The notes below the pieces were generated by a model that did not search any database, was not told the origin of the DNA, and worked only from the letters and a program-made list of their open reading frames with translations. Positions 1-5,313 of a stretch of 7,217 nt of DNA are shown piece by piece (position 1 is the stretch's first letter; each line of letters opens with the position of its first letter). Both the position numbers and the translations under genes were made by a program. This DNA comes from an uncultured Sphingobacteriia bacterium (GTDB lineage: Bacteria; Bacteroidota; Bacteroidia; Chitinophagales; Chitinophagaceae): positions 1-7,217 of the forward strand of contig CAMFKK010000118.1 in assembly GCA_945957225.1 (NCBI GenBank). Reading direction: 5' to 3'.

Positions 1-49
1 ACGCGATAGGCTCCGGTCTCGTGGGCTCGGAGATGTGTATAAGAGACAG
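1..49 (+). other. Illumina Nextera i7-side adapter (non-genomic)
   Basis: This is synthetic library sequence. Bases 31-49 are the 19-base Tn5 mosaic end AGATGTGTATAAGAGACAG. Bases 16-30 (GTCTCGTGGGCTCGG) complete the Nextera read-2 adapter. Bases 8-15 (AGGCTCCG) sit where the i7 index belongs and match, as I remember it, the Nextera XT v2 index N720. Bases 1-7 (ACGCGAT) resemble the end of the P7 primer (ACGAGAT) with one mismatch. The genomic insert therefore starts at 50. The mosaic end here and its inverted copy at 7169-7187 must not be read as terminal repeats of a natural transposon. Confidence 0.98.
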
Positions 50-558
50 CCCAACATCCAACGCCAGTCATTGGCCCCGCCAACTCCTTGTAAAAAATAA
101 TTAGAGAGAAAAGCTATTAAGATTCCGAACACAATATTGAACTGGTACAAAGCACCAAGTGTGCCCCTAGTCTTGGGTGTAGAGATTTCTGAAATATAAA
201 TAGGTGCCACTACTGATGATACCCCAATACCTACGCCACCCATAAAACGGAAAAAGGAAAACACGTAGGGGTCATTGGCAAGTGCTGATCCAAATGCTGA
301 GACCGCAAACAAGATGCCCACCCAGAGTAATACTTTTTTTCTACCATATTTTTCAGTGGGGATTCCACCAAACAAAGCGCCCACAACGGTTCCCCATAAT
401 GCCATAGACATGATAAAGAATCCATGAAATAGGGGACTAGTATGCCAGAGTTCTTTAATGGGTTGATTGGCTCCGGAAATCACCACGGTATCAAAACCAA
501 AAATAAATCCGGCAAGCGCTACCACAATGGACCAGCGCAGGAGTTTCTTGTTATTCAT
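50..558 (-). CDS. Sugar-porter family MFS transporter, N-terminal part (truncated by adapter)
   Basis: Inner-membrane secondary transporter of the major facilitator superfamily, sugar porter family (XylE/AraE/GLUT relatives), probably a proton-linked sugar importer. Only 169 codons of an expected 440-480 are present, because the fragment ends at base 50. Visible family signatures are GFDTVVISGA (residues 21-30, end of TM1), the loop 2-3 motif YGRKK (71-75), PIYISEIS followed by TRG (119-132, end of TM4) and YQFNIVFG (138-145, TM5). Gln139 aligns with the sugar-contacting glutamine of XylE TM5. DWRWML ends the visible part. The start at 558 puts TM1 about ten residues in, as is usual. In-frame ATGs at 603 and 612 would add 15 or 18 residues and cannot be excluded. 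The gene lies 85 bases after kdsB on the same strand and may be co-transcribed. The substrate cannot be told from this part. Confidence 0.9.
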
Positions 559-643
559 ATGCAATCGTTCTTGGAACAGTAAGATAAGCAAAGCCCGAGA
601 CATTTGCCTCATCCATTCGCTCTCAAACGATTGCTGTGAAAAT

Positions 644-1378
644 CTAAGATTTATTAAGCAGGCTAGCTGCTTTAATCAGGTCTTCGGGGGTATCAATCTC
701 CACACCCATGTATGCTGTTACCACCATCTTTAAAGGAATCCCATATTCTAAGTAGCGGAGGCATTCAATTTTCTCAGCAGCTTCTAGTGGCGTCATGGGC
801 CAGTTAGTAAACTGCATCAATGCATCCTTTCTAAAAGCATAGACCCCAATATGTTCATAATAGGTAATGGCTAGTTCTTGATTACGTGGATAAGGAATTA
901 CGCTGCGCGAGAAAAACAGGGAATTCATATTTCTGTCCACGGCTACTTTTACATAGTTGCTGTCTTCAATATTTTTCTGGTCTTTCAAGACTTGCATCAA
1001 GGATGCCACTTGCACTTTTGCTCCATCTGCTCCCTGAAAAACTGCTAATAATTGTTCTAGTGGTTGCTTTTGTACAAAGGGTTCATCACCCTGCACGTTT
1101 ACAATAATATCAATGTCCAGACCCGCTGCTGCTTCCGCAATTCTATCGCTTCCGCTTTCGTGTTCGCGCTGACTCATGATGGCTTTGCCACCATTGTCAG
1201 TAATCTCTCTATAAATGATTTCGCTATCCGTAACCACATATACATCGTCAAACAAACCAGTTGCCAAAGTATTGTCATAGGTATGGCGGATCACGGTTTT
1301 GTCTCCCAGGGGCTGCATGAGCTTTGCAGGAAAACGCGTGGCTGCATATCTGGCGGGAATAAAAGCGGCGATTGTCAT
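644..1378 (-). CDS. kdsB: 3-deoxy-manno-octulosonate cytidylyltransferase (CMP-Kdo synthetase)
   Basis: Cytoplasmic enzyme that joins CTP and Kdo to give CMP-Kdo and pyrophosphate, the activated sugar used by the Kdo transferase in lipopolysaccharide inner-core assembly. The 244 residues match the usual length (about 245-250). Landmarks in order are the nucleotide-binding IPARYAATRFPAK (7-19), VVTDSEII (48-55), HESGSDRIAEA (73-83), NVQGDEP (94-100) with the metal-binding Asp98, YYEHIGVYAF (173-182), PLEAAEKIECLRYLEYG (197-213) and VEIDTPEDL (226-234), which should carry the second metal-ligand aspartate. The start ATG directly precedes TIAAFIPAR, the normal N-terminus. Ala18 stands where many homologues have Gly (PGK). 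The gene begins 33 bases after the desaturase-family gene on the same strand, so the two are probably one transcript. The product shows that the organism makes Kdo-containing LPS. Confidence 0.96.
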   Translation of the reverse strand: MTIAAFIPARYAATRFPAKLMQPLGDKTVIRHTYDNTLATGLFDDVYVVTDSEIIYREITDNGGKAIMSQREHESGSDRIAEAAAGLDIDIIVNVQGDEPFVQKQPLEQLLAVFQGADGAKVQVASLMQVLKDQKNIEDSNYVKVAVDRNMNSLFFSRSVIPYPRNQELAITYYEHIGVYAFRKDALMQFTNWPMTPLEAAEKIECLRYLEYGIPLKMVVTAYMGVEIDTPEDLIKAASLLNKS

Positions 1379-1411
1379 GAAGAAAGTTTTTGCAAAGAAA
1401 CAGCTATCGGC

Positions 1412-2233
1412 TCAATAATCTGTTTTCACTTTTCCATCAAAGGGAATCTTTAACTGAAATCCTAGGTTTTCATCCTTGCTATTATCCAATACATCCAATC
1501 CATATTTTACTTGGTCAACAGGTGTATGGTCATAGGTTTGAAAAAGTCTATCCCAGATAGAAAAAATATTGCCGTAATTACTATCCGTTTGTGGTCTTTC
1601 AAAATGGTGGTGCACTTTATGCATATTGGGAGAGATAATCACCCAACTAATGGCATCATCCAACCATTGGGGCAAACGCATATTGGCGTGGTTAAACTGA
1701 GAGAGTACCGCACTCAGGCTTTGATACAACATGACCAACCACATGGGTGCTCCGCAAATAATAGTAGCCAATACCGCAAATACTGCACGGAAGACGCTTT
1801 CACCAGGATGATGTCTGTTAGCAGTAGTAGTATCTACATGGGTATCTGCGTGGTGAACCATATGGAATTTCCACATCCACTTCACCTTATGTTCTATAAA
1901 ATGAATTAGGTAAGCGCCAATTAAATCCATGAGCAATAAACCCAGGATCATAAACAACCAAACCGGCATTTCCATGAGCTGCATCAACCCATATCTTTTT
2001 CCAACCACCCAGTCGCTGGCTTTAACCAATACTAAGGCAAAGGCAAAATTGATCACAATAGTAGTGAGGGTAAAAAAGATATTTAGCGCCGCGTGCCGCC
2101 ATTTGTTGTACTGAAACTTAAATAGCGGAACTGCTCCTTCAATAATCCAGAAAAAACTAATTCCACCAGCCAGGATCAAAGCCCTGTGTAAACTTGGAAT
2201 GGTTTCAAAATAATGTACAATGCTTTCTACCAT
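1412..2233 (-). CDS. Sterol desaturase / fatty acid hydroxylase superfamily membrane protein
   Basis: Integral-membrane, probably di-iron, oxygenase-type protein of the fatty acid hydroxylase superfamily (Pfam PF04116 type). Members hydroxylate or desaturate lipids: sterols, ceramides, alkylglycerols or carotenoids. The metal-binding histidine clusters are clear: HFIEH (111-115), HMVHH (124-128) followed by D130 and H132, HHP (141-143), and HKVHHH (205-210). The closing motif NYGNIFSIWDRLFQTY (219-234) is typical of the family. Hydrophobic segments lie at about 17-35, 50-70, 91-111 and 147-178. At 273 residues it is complete for a bacterial member. It is the first gene of the minus-strand group, 33 bases before kdsB, and faces higB across a 148-base gap. 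The lipid substrate is unknown. A role in envelope lipids is inferred from kdsB alone. Sphingolipid hydroxylation is one possibility if the host is a Bacteroidota. Confidence 0.9.
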   Translation of the reverse strand: MVESIVHYFETIPSLHRALILAGGISFFWIIEGAVPLFKFQYNKWRHAALNIFFTLTTIVINFAFALVLVKASDWVVGKRYGLMQLMEMPVWLFMILGLLLMDLIGAYLIHFIEHKVKWMWKFHMVHHADTHVDTTTANRHHPGESVFRAVFAVLATIICGAPMWLVMLYQSLSAVLSQFNHANMRLPQWLDDAISWVIISPNMHKVHHHFERPQTDSNYGNIFSIWDRLFQTYDHTPVDQVKYGLDVLDNSKDENLGFQLKIPFDGKVKTDY

Positions 2234-2290
2234 GGCTGCAATTGATTAGGCTTCAATATACAAACAAATCGGCTTTAGCCTGCTCAATTA

Positions 2291-2311
2291 ATTTACCAAA
2301 TTTTGGTAAAT
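2291..2311. promoter_or_regulatory. Perfect 10-base inverted repeat, candidate HigA operator
   Basis: ATTTACCAAA and its exact reverse complement TTTGGTAAAT are separated by a single T. The site lies 70 bases before the higB start, inside the 148-base divergent gap. It lacks a GC-rich stem and T-run, so it does not look like a terminator. A symmetric site of this size suits a dimeric helix-turn-helix protein, and HigA-type antitoxins repress their own operons. That HigA binds here is an inference. The site could also affect the divergent desaturase-family gene. I found no convincing TTTG/TAnnTTTG promoter in this gap. TAATATTG at 2314-2321 is one base off the -7 consensus but has no -33 partner. 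Confidence 0.6.
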
Positions 2312-2381
2312 AATAATATTGTTTTACTTTCATAAAATGATTCTAGTATAAGGATAAACAAGCACTCCCTATTTTTAAAAT

Positions 2382-2711
2382 ATGGAGGTGGTGTTTATTA
2401 ATAAAAGTTTAAAGGACCTATTTCTTACAGGTAAAGAAAAAGGGAAACCTATATATGGAAAGGACTTAGTGAAATCCTATATAAAAAAAGTAACGATTAT
2501 TATGGGCTGCGCCCATTCAAGGGATTTAGTGAATTTTAAGAGTTTGCATTTAGAAGCATTAGTTAAAGAGAAAAAATATAAAGGAATGCATAGTATCAGG
2601 GTGAATGATCAATATAGGTTAATCCTTAGGTTTATCAAATCATCTGAATCCATAGATAAAGACATTGTTGAAATAACAGAAATTCACGATTTAACGGATT
2701 ATCATCAATAG
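2382..2711 (+). CDS. higB: HigB/RelE-family toxin of a type II toxin-antitoxin system
   Basis: Probable ribosome-dependent mRNA endonuclease that blocks translation when not bound by its antitoxin. It has 109 residues, slightly longer than typical HigB proteins (about 90-105). The family core is visible: an N-terminal strand followed by LKDLFLTG (10-17), the helix-strand region LVNFKSLHLEALV (49-61), SIRVNDQYRLILRF (71-84), which is the RelE/HigB core with basic Arg73 and Arg79, and the C-terminal strand VEITEIHDLTDYH (96-108). Toxin-first order with the antitoxin seven bases downstream is the HigBA arrangement. The segment 33-48 (YIKKVTIIMGCAHSRD) is not one I recognise as typical of the family. 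The DNA is visibly AT-rich: rows 2401-2580 have 53 G/C in 180 bases (29%), against 43-48% in sampled rows of dnaN and kdsB. This suggests acquisition by transfer. No frameshift or truncation is seen. Activity is not provable from sequence. Confidence 0.85.
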   Translation: MEVVFINKSLKDLFLTGKEKGKPIYGKDLVKSYIKKVTIIMGCAHSRDLVNFKSLHLEALVKEKKYKGMHSIRVNDQYRLILRFIKSSESIDKDIVEITEIHDLTDYHQ

Positions 2712-2718
2712 TATAAAA

Positions 2719-3012
2719 ATGGTAAAAGAATTAAAAACTATAATTAAACGCAAAGCAATTTATTCGGCTATTGCCATTCATCCTGGTGAGATATTGAAAG
2801 ATGAAATTGAATCTAGAAACTTAGTTAAAACTCAATTTGCAAAAGATTTGGGTATTCTTCCAGGTCATTTGAGTGAGTTATTCAAGGGGAAGAGGCATAT
2901 ATCAGCAAGCTTGGCTTTGAAATTGCAAGACCTTTTACAAATTTCTGCTGAAACTTGGATGAACCTTCAAGTAAGACATGACTTATCTGTGGCCAGATCT
3001 TTAAAAAAATAA
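2719..3012 (+). CDS. higA: HigA-family antitoxin, XRE-type helix-turn-helix protein
   Basis: Antitoxin and likely autorepressor paired with the preceding toxin. The 97 residues contain the HigA hallmark HPGEILKDEI (21-30), a helix-turn-helix of XRE type at about 36-59 (TQFAKDLGILPGHLSELFKG), then the HigA-type continuation KRHISASLALKLQDLL (58-73) and TWMNLQVRHDL (79-89). About 20 mostly basic or hydrophobic residues precede HPGE, more than in the shortest homologues. I see no good internal ATG that would replace the start at 2719. The gene starts seven bases after the higB stop, so the two are translated from one message. A hairpin terminator begins 22 bases after the stop. The AT-rich composition is shared with higB. 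By family knowledge HigA binds HigB and the operon's own promoter; the inverted repeat at 2291-2311 is the obvious candidate site. Confidence 0.9.
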   Translation: MVKELKTIIKRKAIYSAIAIHPGEILKDEIESRNLVKTQFAKDLGILPGHLSELFKGKRHISASLALKLQDLLQISAETWMNLQVRHDLSVARSLKK

Positions 3013-3034
3013 TTCTATTAACAGCTGGTCAAAA

Positions 3035-3068
3035 AAAAGCGGCTGTTCCTAAAAGAGCAGCCGCTTTT
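3035..3068. terminator. Bidirectional intrinsic terminator between higA and dnaN
   Basis: AAAAGCGGCTG (3035-3045) and CAGCCGCTTTT (3058-3068) are exact reverse complements. The stem can extend by T-G, T-A and C-G pairs (3046-3048 with 3055-3057), leaving a six-base loop. On the minus strand (dnaN) the stem is followed by an eight-T run from the A tract at 3031-3038. On the plus strand (higA) it is followed by TTTTATATTTT. The element sits 22 bases after the higA stop and 19 bases beyond the dnaN stop, the expected place for a shared terminator of convergent genes. The longer T-run favours dnaN. Confidence 0.93.
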
Positions 3069-3087
3069 ATATTTTCTATTGAGAAAC

Positions 3088-4203
3088 TTAGTTATTCAAC
3101 ATCAACGGCATCACCAACATCAGTAGGTCTTCACCTTCTGCTTGTTCGGTGGGTTTAATCAGACCCGCTTTGGTAGGGGTTGATAGTTCCATCTTCACGT
3201 CATCGGTATCAGCTGCGTTCAACATTTCAATCAAGAACTTGGCGTTAAAAGCAATTTGCAGGTCTTCACCATCATATTGGCAGTTCATGCGCTCATTACC
3301 TTCAAAACTAAAGTCCACATCCTGTGCAGCTAATTGCAATTCGCTACCGCTGATATTTAAAGCCACTTGGTTGGTGCTTTTATTAGAGAACACGTTTACG
3401 CGGCGTAGAGCACCTTGAAAATCTGCCTTGCTCACAATTAGTTTGTAAGGATTGTCAGTTGGAATGACCACTTTGTAATCAGGGAAACGCGCGTCAATCA
3501 ATCGGCAAATCATTTGTGTAGAACCATGCTGCACAAATAAGTGATTGCCATTATAGCTCACGGTTAGTTCGTCTTCGTTATCAGGCAATGCGTTCTTCAA
3601 CAGGTTCAAAGGCTTCTTAGGAACAATAAAGCTATCTACCTTGCTAGCCTTGGTGTCTGTGCGCTTGTAGCGAACCAAACGATGTGCGTCTGTTGCAACA
3701 AATTGAACACCGTCTTTGGTTAATTCAAAGAACACACCAGTCATAGCGGGTCTAAGGTCATCGCTGCTTACTGCAAACAAAGTCTTATTGATGGCTGTTA
3801 ACAAAGCGCTGCTAGACATGGTAAAACCGGTAGTGTCGTCTGCAGCTGGCTCTTTTGGAAAATTGTCTGGATTCTCACCCATCACTTTGTACTTACCATT
3901 ATCGCTGGTGATTTCAACCGCAAAGTTTTTGTCAATATTGAAAGTGAGTGGTTGCTCAGCAATATTCTTCAGGGTATCCAAGAGAATTTTTGCAGGGATG
4001 CAGACCTTTCCATTGGCCTTGCTTTCAACATCCATCTGTACGCGCATCACGGTCTCAAGATCGGTGGCTACTACATTCAATTTTTTATCCTCAATTTCAA
4101 AAAGGAAGTCTTCCAGTATGGGCAATACAGTATTGGCATTGATGACACCGCTGATCTGCTGCAGGTGTTTTAACAGGGAAGAGGAAGAGACAATGAATTT
4201 CAT
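3088..4203 (-). CDS. dnaN: DNA polymerase III beta subunit (sliding clamp)
   Basis: Ring-shaped dimeric clamp that holds DNA polymerase III and repair factors on DNA. Its 371 residues match the family (E. coli 366) and cover all three repeated clamp domains, roughly 1-125, 126-250 and 251-371. Recognisable stretches are MKFIVSSSSLLKHL (1-14), LPILEDFLFE (27-36), RPAMTGVFFE (151-160), FVATDAHRLV (168-177), CRLIDARFPDY (233-243) and the C-terminal MLVMPLMLNN (362-371). The last corresponds to the MPMRL end of E. coli beta, near the pocket that binds partner peptides, here with two extra Asn residues. The start is unambiguous. Neighbours are not the dnaA-dnaN-recF set of many genomes: a receiver protein lies upstream and a toxin-antitoxin pair downstream, which fits Bacteroidota, where dnaN is often away from dnaA. 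A candidate promoter lies just upstream at 4226-4233. Confidence 0.98.
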   Translation of the reverse strand: MKFIVSSSSLLKHLQQISGVINANTVLPILEDFLFEIEDKKLNVVATDLETVMRVQMDVESKANGKVCIPAKILLDTLKNIAEQPLTFNIDKNFAVEITSDNGKYKVMGENPDNFPKEPAADDTTGFTMSSSALLTAINKTLFAVSSDDLRPAMTGVFFELTKDGVQFVATDAHRLVRYKRTDTKASKVDSFIVPKKPLNLLKNALPDNEDELTVSYNGNHLFVQHGSTQMICRLIDARFPDYKVVIPTDNPYKLIVSKADFQGALRRVNVFSNKSTNQVALNISGSELQLAAQDVDFSFEGNERMNCQYDGEDLQIAFNAKFLIEMLNAADTDDVKMELSTPTKAGLIKPTEQAEGEDLLMLVMPLMLNN

Positions 4204-4225
4204 TCTGCAGAATTTAGGTTGGCAA

Positions 4226-4233
4226 CAAACCTA
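4226..4233 (-). promoter_or_regulatory. Candidate Bacteroidota -7 element for dnaN
   Basis: Read on the minus strand this is TAGGTTTG, an exact match to the Bacteroidota -7 consensus TAnnTTTG. It lies 22 bases before the dnaN start codon, predicting a very short leader of roughly 15 bases. The expected -33 TTTG about 20 bases further upstream is poor (only TGG/ATGG near 4252-4258), so the call is tentative. The same bases form part of a weak hairpin, TAGGTT (4215-4220) with AACCTA (4228-4233). The 124-base gap 4204-4327 holds nothing else that I can support. Confidence 0.4.
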
Positions 4234-4327
4234 CTGTAAAATGTTAATATTCCACCATTAGAAATGGATGATTCTCAACAGATTTCTAGTAATGTGAATG
4301 AGTTGTGGATTGATATGGAAGAAAAAC

Positions 4328-4738
4328 CTAATTAGCTAGTACAGAAAGCAGTTCTCTGTACTTGTCTCGGTTAATGGGTTTGATCACATAATCCGTAACG
4401 GGTTCATAGGTTTTGGACTTCTGAATATCGCTTTCATCCACCGAGGAACTCACCATATAGACCACAATCTGCTTGGGAAGCTCTTTGTAAAACAAGGAAA
4501 AAGCCTCTAAAAACTCCCAACCGTTCATCACGGGCATATTTATGTCAAGGAAAATAACATCTGGAAGGTTTTCTGGAACCTGGTTTTCTGGACTAATCAA
4601 GTAATCTATTGCTTCTTGTCCGTTGAAAAAAGTTTTGATACTATGGGTCAGACCAGTAGCTTCTAAAATCATTTTAGCAGTGAACTGGTAAATTTTATCA
4701 TCGTCTATTAAACAAACATTGTGGCGAACATCACTCAT
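4328..4738 (-). CDS. Stand-alone CheY-like response regulator receiver protein
   Basis: Single-domain phosphoreceiver with no output domain in its 136 residues. It probably passes a phosphoryl signal or binds a partner protein rather than DNA. Key residues are all present: the acidic cluster DDD (12-14), the phospho-acceptor Asp65 in VIFLDINMP (61-69), the switch hydroxyl among Ser97-99 (MVSSS) and Lys120 before Pro121 (VIKPI). The N-terminal CLIDDDKIYQF and the long loop before LPDVIFLD (59-65) resemble Bacteroidota single-domain regulators related to cyanobacterial Rcp1, which work with histidine kinases or phytochromes. No kinase gene lies in the window, so the partner is unknown. The gene has its own strong promoter at 4794-4825, diverges from recX and lies 124 bases before dnaN. 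Read-through into dnaN is possible, because I see no terminator between them. Confidence 0.93.
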   Translation of the reverse strand: MSDVRHNVCLIDDDKIYQFTAKMILEATGLTHSIKTFFNGQEAIDYLISPENQVPENLPDVIFLDINMPVMNGWEFLEAFSLFYKELPKQIVVYMVSSSVDESDIQKSKTYEPVTDYVIKPINRDKYRELLSVLAN

Positions 4739-4793
4739 ACTACTTGCGTTATTGATTTAATTTGCAAACGGAACAACAGTAGGGAGGTACTTA

Positions 4794-4825
4794 CAAATAT
4801 AATGTTCTTATATTCCAATATCAAA
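4794..4825 (-). promoter_or_regulatory. Bacteroidota-type sigma promoter for the receiver gene
   Basis: On the minus strand the sequence reads TTTG (4825-4822), a 20-base spacer, then TATATTTG (4801-4794). Both elements match the Bacteroidota primary-sigma consensus (TTTG at -33, TAnnTTTG at -7) without mismatch, and the spacer is in the accepted range. The predicted transcript would start near 4787, giving a leader of about 50 bases before the ATG at 4738. The -33 element lies only 9 bases from the recX start codon, so transcription factors or polymerase bound here could interfere with recX expression. Confidence 0.7.
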
Positions 4826-4833
4826 CTTAATTC

Positions 4834-5313
4834 ATGCGTAAAAACTTGGGTCCGGAACAGGCTTTGCAAAAGATTAGGCAGTTTTGTGCCTATCAGGAGC
4901 GGAGTCATGCCGATACCAAGGACAAACTCTATGGCATGGGTTTGTACAAAACAGACGTAGAAAAAATCCTATCTACACTTATAGAAGAGAATTATCTCAA
5001 TGAGGAACGTTATGCCCAGCAATTTGTAGGAGGTCATTTTAGACAAAAAAAATGGGGCAGGGTCAAGATAGAAGCAGCCCTCAAACAAAAAAGGGTCAGC
5101 GCCTACAATATTCGAAAAGCCATGAAAGAGATAGAGGAAGAAGCCTATCTGACTTGTTTGGCAAAACTGGCAACGGGCAAATGGGCCCTCTTGAAAAAAG
5201 AACAATACCTGAATAGGGTAGCCAAAACCACCAGTTTTTTATTGCAAAGAGGATTTGAACTCAATCTGATCCAAAGCGCTATAGCTAGGATCAGGTCTAC
5301 CAATGAAGATTAA
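4834..5313 (+). CDS. recX: Regulatory protein RecX
   Basis: Small helical protein that in studied bacteria binds RecA filaments and limits recombination and strand exchange. The 159 residues fall in the usual RecX range and show the three-helix repeat pattern: ALQKIRQFCAYQERSHADTK (10-29), LYGMGLYKTDVEKIL (32-46), LIEENYLNEERYAQQF (49-64), then the basic FRQKKWGRVKIEAALKQK (69-86), followed by VSAYNIRKAMKEIEEE (88-103). QERS and LNEERYA correspond to the common RRxxS and LDDxRFA motifs. The C-terminal third is less conserved. recA is not in the window, so recX is unlinked here. It is the first gene of the plus-strand group, and its last 11 bases overlap the next gene, suggesting translational coupling. 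I did not find a clear promoter for it in the 95-base divergent gap. Confidence 0.92.
   Translation: MRKNLGPEQALQKIRQFCAYQERSHADTKDKLYGMGLYKTDVEKILSTLIEENYLNEERYAQQFVGGHFRQKKWGRVKIEAALKQKRVSAYNIRKAMKEIEEEAYLTCLAKLATGKWALLKKEQYLNRVAKTTSFLLQRGFELNLIQSAIARIRSTNED

Noticed and set aside
231..425. Minus-strand 64-residue reading frame
   Set aside because: It is out of frame with the clear sugar-porter coding sequence covering 50-558 and shows no family features of its own.
1511..1909. Plus-strand 132-residue reading frame
   Set aside because: It is the antisense shadow of the histidine-rich desaturase-family gene, which has full family motifs on the minus strand.
2234..3034. Mobile-element boundaries around the toxin-antitoxin pair
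   Set aside because: I looked for flanking direct repeats, an integrase or an attachment site and found none. Only the base composition hints at transfer.
4202..4213. 12-base palindrome ATTCTGCAGAAT over the dnaN start codon
   Set aside because: One or two perfect 12-base palindromes are expected by chance in a window of this length, and nothing else supports a binding site.
3716..4261. Plus-strand 181-residue reading frame
   Set aside because: It lies opposite the unambiguous dnaN coding sequence and has no recognisable domain.
4264..4335. A 23-codon plus-strand reading frame (MDDSQQISSNVNELWIDMEE...) in the dnaN-receiver gap
   Set aside because: It has no ribosome binding site, no clear promoter and no recognisable similarity, and it overlaps the receiver stop codon. 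Frames this short are expected by chance.
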